A DNA stretch of 64,000 nt, from the NCBI GenBank assembly GCA_947476695.1, contig CANJRD010000001.1, positions 1 to 64,000 of the forward strand, read 5' to 3'. The notes beneath the pieces are model-generated. The model searched no databases and was not told the DNA's origin. It saw nothing but the letters and a program-made list of their open reading frames with translations. This DNA comes from Rhodospirillaceae bacterium. Its GTDB lineage: Bacteria; Pseudomonadota; Alphaproteobacteria; Rhodospirillales; Rhodospirillaceae. Position numbers and translations under genes: made by a program. This document shows, piece by piece, positions 1-7,089 of this stretch (its first letter is position 1; every line of letters starts with the position of its first letter).

Positions 1-1
1 A

Positions 2-73
2 CAGGAACGACACCGCATCAAACAAAAAACCATCGAGCATCGTCGCTTGCTTCACCGCAAGCTCGCCGCCTAA
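2..73 (+). CDS. C-terminal tail of an unidentified protein (partial)
   Basis: An open plus-strand frame enters from the left edge of the window and ends at a TAA at 71-73. It encodes about 23 residues rich in Arg, Lys and His and ending in KLAA. Such a basic C-terminal tail is plausible for a real gene, and the following 290 bases look intergenic, which fits a gene end here. The visible part is too short to assign a family. The alternative is that this is chance open frame. Confidence 0.35.
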   Translation, partial: QERHRIKQKTIEHRRLLHRKLAA

Positions 74-366
74 GATCGACCAACCAGATGAGGCCAGCAC
101 TCCGCTAAATCACGACCGCATCTGTCCCAAATGATCTGACGACGCACACTTTCCAGCCGCCACCCGTTCCGGGCGCAGCTTCCCCATAACCCTTCGCATA
201 TTAACGCATTTACGCGTGAAAGCAGTAAGACGTTCAAACCCGGCTCAAACAATGCGAGTATAATAGGTGTGAAATTACGCCCGAAAGCCTTCCATTTCCG
301 GCGGCGAATCAAGGGGTTATGCTTTAGTATGATGCATGGTGCGAGACCAGCTCGGGACGACGTGGG
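74..366. other. Intergenic region upstream of the pilin-like gene
   Basis: No convincing gene is present. Composition drops relative to the neighbourhood, with an AT-rich stretch near 190-270, as expected for a promoter region of the plus-strand prepilin-like gene that starts at 367. I could not pick out a confident -35/-10 pair. An open minus-strand frame runs through here, but its codons do not show the strong G/C third-position bias of the real genes. Confidence 0.5.
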
Positions 367-1242
367 ATGAATCGCCTCGCTCGCGGCTTCACGCTGATCG
401 AGATGTCGCTGGTTATCGCCATTGTCGGCTTCTTCGTCGTCAGCGTGATCAACGTCACCAAGTCGACGCAGAGTGGTACCGGGGTCGTAGAAACCAGAAC
501 CCGCATGGATCAGATCCAGCGGGCGCTGCAGGCCTATGTCACACAGCATAGCTGTTTGCCCTGCCCCGCGGACGGCACCCTCGTCTCCACGGATGCCACG
601 GCCGGCCACGCGCTCGCCGGCGGCGCCTATGTCAGCGGCACGACGTTCTGCGCCTCGGCCGATTGCACAATTACGGCCGACGGCGTCGTGCCGTGGTTGG
701 ACATCGGGCTCTCCGAAGACGATGTGACCGACGCCTGGGGCAGTCGCATGCGCTATGCGGTCGGTGGGTGCTCCGCCCTCACAGCCAGCTGCGACGGCGC
801 GACGACCAGCCAAACCTACCAGGTTACCCTTGTCGACGGGATGCGAGCCGCGACGCTCGGCACCTATCCGTCGAACGGGCTCTATATCGCCGATTTCGAT
901 ACGACGACGCCGTTGACGAACGCGACGACCAAGACCACTGCGGTTTATGTGGTGAGCAGTACCGGCCCTGATCGGTCCTTCGCTTACGTGAAGGGGGCTG
1001 GCCGGACAGGGCCGACAGCATTCAAGGACGAATACGCCCAGGCCAACACGAACGCCGGCCAGGACGTGAACGCGCGCGCGCCCACACAGACCTACGCCAC
1101 GGGCAACACGTACCGCACCTTCGCGCGGGGCAGCGTGAACTCATTGTCGTCGACCGCGTACTTTGACGACATCGTCGCGTTCACCAGCGCATCGACGATG
1201 GTTTACAAGTGCGGCGCGGGTGCGTGCGGCAACCCGAACTAG
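367..1242 (+). CDS. Prepilin-like protein (type IV pilin / type II secretion pseudopilin family)
   Basis: 291 residues. The N-terminus MNRLARG/FTLIEMSLVIAIVG is the class III signal of type IV prepilins: a short basic leader, cleavage after Gly7, Phe at mature position 1 and Glu at position 5, followed by a hydrophobic helix. The globular part carries four cysteine pairs (HSCLPC, FCASADC, GGCSALTASC, KCGAGAC), suggesting a disulfide-stapled periplasmic domain. It should be processed by a prepilin peptidase (PilD) and assemble as a minor pilin or pseudopilin. No PilD, secretion ATPase or secretin gene lies within the window, so it is either an orphan or the first gene after machinery encoded to the left. 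The start ATG is clear from the leader peptide. The product class is well supported, but the specific system is unknown. Confidence 0.82.
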   Translation: MNRLARGFTLIEMSLVIAIVGFFVVSVINVTKSTQSGTGVVETRTRMDQIQRALQAYVTQHSCLPCPADGTLVSTDATAGHALAGGAYVSGTTFCASADCTITADGVVPWLDIGLSEDDVTDAWGSRMRYAVGGCSALTASCDGATTSQTYQVTLVDGMRAATLGTYPSNGLYIADFDTTTPLTNATTKTTAVYVVSSTGPDRSFAYVKGAGRTGPTAFKDEYAQANTNAGQDVNARAPTQTYATGNTYRTFARGSVNSLSSTAYFDDIVAFTSASTMVYKCGAGACGNPN

Positions 1243-1260
1243 CCCGCGCCGGCGCGCGTT

Positions 1261-1686
1261 TTACTTTACCGTCACCGTGATCTTTTCCGACACCACCGCC
1301 GGCGTATGCGGCTTGTGGTCCATGTCGGCGAACACCAGCTGCAGCGTGTGCTTGCCCGGCGCGAGCTTCAGCTCGACCTCGGTCTGGCCTTTGCCGAAGT
1401 GCATGACGTGCGTCGGATTGTCCGTCGGCAGATAAGTGTTCAGCGGCGGCGTATCGGCATCGACGACAAGATGATGGTGCCCGGTCGCCGGCACGTCCAC
1501 ACCGGCGGGCGCGATGCCCATGCCGCTCAGGCCGAAGTGCACGACGACACTTTGGCCGACCTTGTCACCGTTCTTCAGGCCGATGAAATACACCTTGGCG
1601 CCGGCGGGCGACGGCGTGTCGGCCGCGAACGCCGGGACGGCGGCAGCGATGTTGATGGCGAGAAGCGCGGATGCGAGGCGCAGCAT
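1261..1686 (-). CDS. DUF4399 domain protein, exported
   Basis: 141 residues from the ATG at 1686, which is preceded by a GGGAGG ribosome-binding site. A cleavable signal peptide spans about residues 1-22 (hydrophobic stretch ending in AFAAD). The mature part resembles the DUF4399 family: V-F/Y-F-I-xLKNGDxV near the start, a central GHHHLVVD motif, then a segment ending in APGKHTLQLVFAD that looks like an immunoglobulin-like beta fold. The role of this periplasmic family is not established. The histidine cluster at about residues 70-72 could bind metal (inference). A longer open frame extends upstream, but it lacks a signal peptide and runs into the dinB-like gene, so I use the internal start. 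Confidence 0.8.
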   Translation of the reverse strand: MLRLASALLAINIAAAVPAFAADTPSPAGAKVYFIGLKNGDKVGQSVVVHFGLSGMGIAPAGVDVPATGHHHLVVDADTPPLNTYLPTDNPTHVMHFGKGQTEVELKLAPGKHTLQLVFADMDHKPHTPAVVSEKITVTVK

Positions 1687-1769
1687 GGGTGGGACCTCCC
1701 GGGTCACAGTCATAAAAACCGTGGCGAAGGTAGGATGCCGCGCACATGGCTGGCAAGGCTCAGCCCTCC

Positions 1770-2291
1770 TCAAAAGAAGAGGAACAGGTCGGTATCGCCG
1801 GGCTGCTGGCCCGCGGCGGTCAGCATCGCATGCACCTGGCCGCGATGATGGGTTTGGTGATTGAAGAAATGCGCGACCAGCTTCGACTTGGCCATTGTGA
1901 TCTCGCGATTGGCCGCGCCGCTGAACCACACGAGATCGCCCACCAGCCAATCCGCCGTGACGCGCCCCGCCCAATCGGAAATCCTTGCATCGGCCGCAAA
2001 GCGCGCCGCCGTCATCGCCGCGAAATCCGGAAAGAGAGCGCCGCTATCCTTCAGCGCCACCGGCGGCTTTTCCCAGCCATCGAAGCGCGACATCCATTGG
2101 GTGTCGCCCCACAGGATATGCGCGAGCGTGCCGTGGATGGACGACCAAAATGCGCCACGATCCTTCAGGCGCTCATCGGTCGAAAGACGCCCCGTGGCTT
2201 CATAAAGCCGGCGATTCATCTCGGCATTGTAGACCGCCATCGTTTGCGCGAAGGCGGGCGTCACCAGAACATCGGTAGATGTCAAAGGCAC
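1770..2291 (-). CDS. DinB/YfiT-like family protein, putative metal-dependent enzyme
   Basis: 173 residues with the DinB four-helix-bundle pattern. There is an N-terminal Y-N-x-x-M-N-R-R-L-Y segment, a first metal-ligand histidine in HGTLAHI (about residue 54), and the C-terminal HHRGQVHAML motif (about residues 147-156) supplying two more histidines. This family includes thiol-dependent S-transferases (mycothiol or bacillithiol) and DNA-damage-inducible proteins. The substrate here is unknown. The start overlaps the start of the divergent methyltransferase gene by 13 bases, so both promoters must lie within the neighbouring coding sequence, or one of the two genes starts further in. Confidence 0.85.
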   Translation of the reverse strand: MPLTSTDVLVTPAFAQTMAVYNAEMNRRLYEATGRLSTDERLKDRGAFWSSIHGTLAHILWGDTQWMSRFDGWEKPPVALKDSGALFPDFAAMTAARFAADARISDWAGRVTADWLVGDLVWFSGAANREITMAKSKLVAHFFNHQTHHRGQVHAMLTAAGQQPGDTDLFLFF

Positions 2292-3013
2292 ACTCCAGCG
2301 AACCTCAGCGGGAACCCTTCATCCTCGCGCGAAACTTAGATGAGGGGGTCGTGCCCCGGAAGCCGGCGTGTTATCGAAAAGGTCCGCAAAACGTGGACCC
2401 TGATATGCGCGACTATCAACGCTTCGACAGTTTCCTGAACGGCTTGAGCGGGGACGTGTACCCCGAGGAGCCGATCGAGCCGCATATCTCGATCACGCAC
2501 GACATGATCACCAGCCTGCACCAGGACGGCAAAATCCGCGCCGGCATGCGCGTGCTCGACATCGGCTGCGGCCAGGGGCTCGCACTCGAACACTTGCGCG
2601 CACTCGGCCTCGATGCGGTCGGCATCACGCTCGGCCAGGATGCCGAGACCTGCCGCGCGAAGGGCTTTACCATCCACGAGATGGATCAGAACTTCATGAC
2701 CTTCGCCGATCATGAGTTCGATGTGCTGTGGTGCCGCCATGTGCTGGAGCACAGCGTCGCACCGCTGTTCACGCTGTCGGAGTACCGCCGCGTTCTGAAG
2801 CCCGGCGGATTTCTCTATCTTGAGCTGCCGGCGCCGGATACGTCGGCGAAGCATCAGCTCAATCCCAATCACTACTCCGTCCTTCCGGTGTCGGCGTGGG
2901 ATCATCTGATCCGTCGCGCGGGCTTTACGTCGGAAGGCACCGCGACTCTGAATCTCAATCTGCTGTCCGGCCCGGACACCTACTGGATCTTCCATCTGCG
3001 CAACCCCGCCTGA
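2279..3013 (+). CDS. Class I SAM-dependent methyltransferase
   Basis: 244 residues. The Rossmann-fold SAM-binding motif VLDIGCGQG lies at about residues 91-99. It is followed by a post-I acidic position, by FDVLWCRHVLEH (motif for the substrate/SAM pocket, about residues 150-161) and by LKPGGFLYLELP. This is the Methyltransf_11 pattern typical of small-molecule or lipid/sugar methylation. There is no clear neighbour to suggest the substrate. The start at 2279 overlaps the dinB-like start, and a downstream start near 2405 (MRDYQRF) would still keep the whole catalytic domain. Confidence 0.82.
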   Translation: MSKAHSSEPQREPFILARNLDEGVVPRKPACYRKGPQNVDPDMRDYQRFDSFLNGLSGDVYPEEPIEPHISITHDMITSLHQDGKIRAGMRVLDIGCGQGLALEHLRALGLDAVGITLGQDAETCRAKGFTIHEMDQNFMTFADHEFDVLWCRHVLEHSVAPLFTLSEYRRVLKPGGFLYLELPAPDTSAKHQLNPNHYSVLPVSAWDHLIRRAGFTSEGTATLNLNLLSGPDTYWIFHLRNPA

Positions 3014-3056
3014 GCGCCGTAACGCTCGCGCGCCGATATGGTGCAGAATACCGGCG

Positions 3057-3320
3057 ATGATCATCGACGTAGACGCCATCAAGCCGCTGCTCGCCGGGGG
3101 CCAGAACAAAATCGTCACCGTTGCGATGGGGGACGCGCCCAACACAAGCGCGCCGCTGGGCCTGCTGATGCGACGCGGGCACATCGTCGTGCGCGATCGG
3201 TTCGCGCTGCCGGTTGTCGACAATCATACATCGGTGATGCTGTTCGAGGACTGGGTGCCCGGAAAGGTCGCGGAAAGCTGCGATACCTACTCAAGACTAT
3301 TGATCCAACAGCGTCGGTGA
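3057..3320 (+). CDS. Unrecognised small protein, possibly truncated at a genomic junction
   Basis: 87 residues starting at an ATG. I do not recognise the family. The first 75 or so codons show the strong G/C third-position bias of the local genes. The last 11 codons (tac tca aga cta ttg ... ) lose it, exactly where the sequence turns lower in GC. This suggests the C-terminus has been replaced by inserted DNA, or that the stop lies just inside an insertion. No signal peptide or membrane helix is present. It could instead be a complete small protein with a divergent tail. Confidence 0.4.
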   Translation: MIIDVDAIKPLLAGGQNKIVTVAMGDAPNTSAPLGLLMRRGHIVVRDRFALPVVDNHTSVMLFEDWVPGKVAESCDTYSRLLIQQRR

Positions 3321-3714
3321 CAGTCGAGGGGAAGCGCATCCCGCTTTCTAGGTTGGCCGGAGTTAGGCCGAAGGAACCTTCACGCATTACGAAAGGACGG
3401 AGAACCGGTACTAGCGAATTGCTAGCTAAAGGTTTCCGAGCAAAGTCCCTGTTATCGTTGATGTACTAGCAAGATGAGATTGCAAAAAAGGCTCAACATC
3501 AGGCCGAAGCAGAATACGGCAGTCGTAACGATTTGCTCGGTTAGGTGCTGACGCAGTCTAGAAGTGCACTTAACGATTGTGCGCTCTATAGCCAGCCCAA
3601 GTACGCTACATGCTGCTGGTCGAAATATAAATGTCACGGTAAAATTTTGGCCAAGCCCCACAAAAGGGGCCCAGTCATAGTTCGGTCAACAGTCATTTAT
3701 CTCACTTCCACCGT
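3321..3714. other. Lower-GC intergenic stretch upstream of the TerB-like gene
   Basis: I see no supported gene here. By hand count GC is about 50% in 3541-3600 and 45% in 3601-3660, against about 64-68% in the core genes. A hairpin GCCCC-acaaaa-GGGGC occurs at 3655-3670 without a T-tract. Overlapping open frames in several phases all have random-looking codon use. This is the left part of a probable acquired segment that ends at tRNA-Arg. Confidence 0.55.
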
Positions 3715-4230
3715 ATGGACATTGACGACACCACTTCAGCGAAAAAGGGCCCAACCCCCGACTCAATACTTGATGGGGTTATTACCCGCGCTTTGGCCTT
3801 CCTTCGGGGTGATGCTGGGGTCGCGGATTTTGCCAAACCCGGTGACCCGCGAGCGGCGGTCGCGGCGCTGCTGGTGGAAGCGGCTCTGCAAGACGACAGA
3901 TTCGTGCCAGAGGAGCGGGCCTGTATCACCTACCTGCTTATGAAACATTTTGCCCTCTCGACAACTGCAACGCAGGAGCTGTTAACAGCGGCCGAAAGCG
4001 CGAATGCCTCAACTCATGCCCTGTTTGGGCACGTCGGCCTCTTGATTAAGCACGTGGATATGAAATCGCGGATTACGCTGGTAGAAATGCTTTGGGAGGT
4101 GGCTTACGCTGACGGTGAGTTGAAGCTGGCGGAGCGGTCGTTGGTGGAGAAACTTACGGAGATCCTGTCGGTATCTCAGTATGACTCTGCTGAGGCTCAG
4201 GTGCGGGTGAGAGCGCGGACACGAGTATGA
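3715..4230 (+). CDS. TerB-family (COG4103-like) protein
   Basis: 171 residues, all helical by appearance. The pattern AAVAALLVEAALQDDRFVPEERACI, then LLMKHFALS..., then MLWEVAYADGELKLAERSLVEKL matches the duplicated acidic TerB fold. Each half carries the characteristic D-x-x-(F/L)-x-x-x-E-R/E motif that in TerB-type proteins can bind divalent metal. TerB proteins are linked to tellurite resistance and envelope stress, but lone COG4103 proteins have no defined role. The last 15 residues (VRVRARTRV) differ from the usual ending, consistent with a changed terminus. The gene sits alone in a lower-GC segment beside tRNA-Arg, which hints at horizontal acquisition. Confidence 0.75.
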   Translation: MDIDDTTSAKKGPTPDSILDGVITRALAFLRGDAGVADFAKPGDPRAAVAALLVEAALQDDRFVPEERACITYLLMKHFALSTTATQELLTAAESANASTHALFGHVGLLIKHVDMKSRITLVEMLWEVAYADGELKLAERSLVEKLTEILSVSQYDSAEAQVRVRARTRV

Positions 4231-4569
4231 ATCCACATCTTTCTTGGCTGACACCTCAGCAAGTCAGTCCCGGGAGATCACGTCCTCTCAAGAGCGATCC
4301 AGGAAGATGTCGTAGTCCTTCGGAACGCTGCGGCGGCGGGCTGGACTACAATCGCTCAAGGCGCTCGCTGGCACGATGGATCGGCTCTAGGGTCAAAACC
4401 CAATAGATCTATTGAGCTGGGAATCGGTTAGTGATTCTTTGAGTCCCACCTTTGTTACTGAGGTGGATGATCCGGAAGACTTTTCGAAAAGTACGAATTC
4501 TGGTACGATTTGTTGGCCGATCGACAACCGGACCTTGGAAAGGCGCAGGCTTTTCTGGCTTGAAAAAAA
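4231..4569. other. Non-coding stretch between the TerB-like gene and tRNA-Arg
   Basis: No gene is supported. The stretch holds a cluster of three adjacent inverted repeats (4390-4437, listed separately) and an AT-richer run at 4470-4520. It separates the TerB-like gene from the 3' end of the oppositely oriented tRNA-Arg. It is the right half of the low-GC segment. No integrase or transposase remnant could be read in any frame. Confidence 0.5.
4390..4437. repeat. Three tandem inverted repeats, possible IS end or MITE remnant
   Basis: Three palindromes follow each other with almost no spacing. GGGTCAAAACCC is at 4390-4401 (4-bp arms). CAATAGATCTATTG is at 4401-4414 (a perfect 14-bp palindrome). 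GAATC-GGTTAGT-GATTC is at 4421-4437. The block is preceded by CTAG at 4387-4390, a target sequence favoured by some IS5-family elements. Its form resembles the terminal region of an insertion sequence, but no transposase is present, so a solo end or a small non-autonomous element is the likely reading. Confidence 0.4.
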
Positions 4570-4646
4570 TGGCGCGCCCGAAGGGAGTCGAACCCCTGAC
4601 CTTCGCCTTCGGAGGGCGACGCTCTATCCAGCTGAGCTACGGGCGC
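4570..4646 (-). tRNA. tRNA-Arg (anticodon CCG)
   Basis: Read on the minus strand, all cloverleaf parts are present. The acceptor stem is GCGCCCG/CGGGCGC and the D-arm is GCTC...GAGC. The anticodon stem is TCGCC/GGCGA around the loop CTCCGAA, giving anticodon CCG, and the T-arm is AGGGG-TTCGACT-CCCTT. The discriminator is G and the CCA end is encoded (TGG at 4570-4572 on the plus strand). Total length is 77 nt. Its 3' end faces the lower-GC TerB segment, the usual orientation for tRNA-targeting integrative elements. Confidence 0.96.
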
Positions 4647-4733
4647 GCGGACGACGGTCAGTACGCCGCCGATATGGTCGGAACATAGGCCAAGCAGCGC
4701 ACCCGCGCAATTAGCCTTCCGGGCCGCCAACGC

Positions 4734-5759
4734 TTAGTAATTGCCGCGTTTTTTCTTTGCGGCGTCTTGGAGGCGGGCCAGCGCGTCGGTGCTGGCGCCC
4801 GAGGGCAGCGCGGTGGTCGCGGGGTTGTCCACGAAGGCGGCGATGTCGCCCAGCACAGCAGGGCCGTTCTTGTCGCGCTCCAGCATGTGCCAGCCGTTGT
4901 CATAATACGCGGCGCGCGCTTGGGGATTTAGGGTGAGCACTGCGGTCATCGCCTCGGCGGTGGCTTTGGCCGGGATGATCTCGTCGTTGCGGCCGTAGAG
5001 GTACAGGATCGGTCCGCGCAAGGTTCCGGCCACCTCGTACGCACGATCCATCAGGTTGGCCAGGCCATAGACCGCATCGATGCGCGTCTTCTTGATGAAC
5101 AGCGGATCGCGGCCGTTGTCGCGCAGCATTGCGATGTTGTCGCTAGCCATGCGGCCGAGGCTCTGCCCGGTCGGACGCCAGCCCGGCACGACCCGCGCGC
5201 CGATCCACAACGCGACGCGATAGATCGCCGGCATGGTCGCGCGCGCCCAAACCGCCGGGGCGGATAGGATGGCGCCATCGAGTTGCGGCGCATCTGTGCT
5301 GGCCATCGCGCCCATCACCACCGCGCCGCCCATGCTTTCGCCGAGACCATATACGGGCACGCCAGGATGCTTCGCGCGGACAATGCGCACGAAGGCGCTG
5401 AAGTCGGCCATCATTGTCTCGCCGCCCGGCCACAGCCCCGCGTAGGGCGCAGCGCCGAAGCCGCGCTGGTCGTAAGCGTAGACGGCGACGCCGCGCTCGC
5501 GCAGAAACGGGCCGAGGCCGATAGCATCGGGCACTTTGTCGAAAGCTTTGCTGTAGTCATTGAAGCCATGCAGCGCGACCACGACAGCGCGCGGGCTATC
5601 GTCCGGTAGCCAACTGCGCAGCGGCAGCTTGAGGCCGTCAGCGGTAGTGAATGTCTCGCCGGCGATCTGCGGCGGCACTTGCGCGGTGCCCGGCGGCGCG
5701 GTCAGCGACGCGCAGGCGCCGAGGATCCACGCCAGGACAATGACCGCGCTGATCCTCAC
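4734..5759 (-). CDS. Alpha/beta hydrolase lipoprotein (monoacylglycerol-lipase-like)
   Basis: 341 residues from a GTG at 5759 that overlaps the stop of the upstream ABC ATPase gene (GTGA), indicating translational coupling. The N-terminus is a short hydrophobic lipoprotein signal ending in the lipobox LGAC, so the protein should be lipid-anchored. The catalytic motifs are an oxyanion segment ALHGFND, a nucleophile elbow GLGESMGG (Ser at about residue 145), an acidic residue in LYGRNDEIIP, and the base His in NGWHMLERD. This is the Hydrolase_4 / lysophospholipase (PldB-like) arrangement. The substrate is probably an acylglycerol or lysolipid, by family only. A longer open frame upstream reads through the ATPase gene and is rejected. 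Confidence 0.85.
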   Translation of the reverse strand: MRISAVIVLAWILGACASLTAPPGTAQVPPQIAGETFTTADGLKLPLRSWLPDDSPRAVVVALHGFNDYSKAFDKVPDAIGLGPFLRERGVAVYAYDQRGFGAAPYAGLWPGGETMMADFSAFVRIVRAKHPGVPVYGLGESMGGAVVMGAMASTDAPQLDGAILSAPAVWARATMPAIYRVALWIGARVVPGWRPTGQSLGRMASDNIAMLRDNGRDPLFIKKTRIDAVYGLANLMDRAYEVAGTLRGPILYLYGRNDEIIPAKATAEAMTAVLTLNPQARAAYYDNGWHMLERDKNGPAVLGDIAAFVDNPATTALPSGASTDALARLQDAAKKKRGNY

Positions 5760-6733
5760 GAGGCCGCGCGCTCCGCCGGGGCGGGGGCGCGCGTGAGCTG
5801 AAGGAAGATATCCTCGAGGTCGACTTCCTCGGTGCGGATATCGACGATCGGCAGGCCGCACCCGCGCGCCGCATCGAGGATTTCCATCATCGCGCGGCTA
5901 CTGGGGCGATAGTTAATGTGCAGCTCCGTCGGCTGCGGCAGGGTCGGACTGAAACGCTGCAGCGCTTCGGGAATCTCGGTCAACGGCTGCGACAGGATCA
6001 GCGTCACCGACTTGTTGTCGAGCTGACGCAACAGCGCGTGCGTCGTGTCGCAGGCGACCAACTGGCCGTGATTGATGATGGCGATGCGGTCGCAGAGTTC
6101 CTCGGCTTCCTCGAGGTAGTGCGTGGTGAGGACGACCGTGGTGCCGCAACGGTTGAGCTTGCGGATGTATTCCCACAGCTGCTGGCGCAGTTGTACGTCC
6201 ACGCCCGCCGTGGGCTCGTCCAACACCACCACTGGCGGCGCATGCACCAGGGCCTTGGCCACCAGCAAACGCCGCCGCATGCCGCCCGACAGCGTGCGCG
6301 CATAGGCATCGGCCTTGTCGGCGAGACCGACCGCTTCGAGGATTTCCTGCGTATGGCGTTCCGGCTTCGGCACCCCGTAAAGACCCGCCTGCACTTCCAG
6401 CGCCTCGCGGGCGGTGAAGAACGGATCGAGGTTCAATTCCTGCGGTACGACGCCAATGGCGCACCGCGCGTTGCGGACCTCGGCATCGATGTCGTGATTC
6501 CAGATGCGGACCGTACCGCTGCTCTTGTTCACCAGCCCGGCCATGATGTTGATCATGGTCGACTTGCCCGCCCCGTTCGGACCCAGCAGGCCGAAGAAGC
6601 TGCCGCGCGGGATCTCCAGCGAGAAGTCCTTCAGCGCCTGCTTCGGCTTTCGCTTGCCGGAACCGCCATAGACCTTGTTGAGGCCGACGATTTCGACGGC
6701 CAAATCCGGGAGGGGACGCGGGGCGGAACTCAT
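5756..6733 (-). CDS. ABC transporter ATP-binding protein (ABC-2 / YadG type)
   Basis: 325 residues. All ATPase motifs are intact: Walker A GPNGAGKS, Q-loop VPQEL, signature LSGGMRRR, Walker B VVVLDEP and H-loop LTTHY. The C-terminal extension, ending in EEVDLEDIFLQL, is typical of ABC-2 exporters (DrrA/YadG/CcmA-like). The partner membrane protein is missing: the next gene downstream is a hydrolase and upstream lies an intergenic region. The permease must be encoded elsewhere, or the ATPase works with another transporter. I chose the second Met (MSSAPRP) as start; the frame begins five codons earlier. Confidence 0.88.
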   Translation of the reverse strand: MSSAPRPLPDLAVEIVGLNKVYGGSGKRKPKQALKDFSLEIPRGSFFGLLGPNGAGKSTMINIMAGLVNKSSGTVRIWNHDIDAEVRNARCAIGVVPQELNLDPFFTAREALEVQAGLYGVPKPERHTQEILEAVGLADKADAYARTLSGGMRRRLLVAKALVHAPPVVVLDEPTAGVDVQLRQQLWEYIRKLNRCGTTVVLTTHYLEEAEELCDRIAIINHGQLVACDTTHALLRQLDNKSVTLILSQPLTEIPEALQRFSPTLPQPTELHINYRPSSRAMMEILDAARGCGLPIVDIRTEEVDLEDIFLQLTRAPAPAERAAS

Positions 6734-6895
6734 GCGGGCTCTGAACACGGTTTACGCGCGGGGCCAGGGACTTAAGGCGGGCCTACCGGCAGGGTTATAC
6801 CCCTGCCCCCGGCCGGTCAACGAGCGCTTGAAACCGCGCGCCCCGCGCCGCATAAACACCCCATCGATTGCATTCATTTAGGGACGCGCGCGGCC

Positions 6896-7084
6896 ATGGC
6901 CCAACCGTTCGAGACCATTCAAGTCGACACGACCCAGGTGTCCTGTGACGGCGGCGGCGGCCAGCTCGGCCATCCGCGCATCTACATGACCATCAAGGGC
7001 GATGAGCGGCATGTCGAATGCCCCTATTGCAGCCGCCGCTATGAGCTGAAGGCGGACGCGCTGGCCGGCGCCCACGGCCACTGA
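6896..7084 (+). CDS. Zinc-finger protein, NDUFS6-like (zf-CHCC)
   Basis: 62 residues. Metal ligands Cys17, His26, Cys42 and Cys45 lie in the arrangement C-x8-H-x15-C-x2-C. The intervening GHPRIYMTI and the CPYCSRRYEL end are hallmarks of the bacterial relatives of the mitochondrial complex I subunit NDUFS6. In alphaproteobacteria the family is small, cytosolic and probably associated with complex I assembly or function. The gene ends 5 bases before the polA start, so they are likely cotranscribed. Confidence 0.9.
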   Translation: MAQPFETIQVDTTQVSCDGGGGQLGHPRIYMTIKGDERHVECPYCSRRYELKADALAGAHGH

Positions 7085-7089
7085 GCGTC

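Noticed and set aside
3545-3943. 132-codon plus-strand frame in the low-GC segment
   Set aside because: It overlaps the TerB-like gene in a different phase, has no start signal and no recognisable motif.
4570-4646. Integrase or complete integrative element at tRNA-Arg
   Set aside because: No integrase, excisionase or direct repeat of the tRNA 3' end was found on either side, so only a remnant can be suggested.
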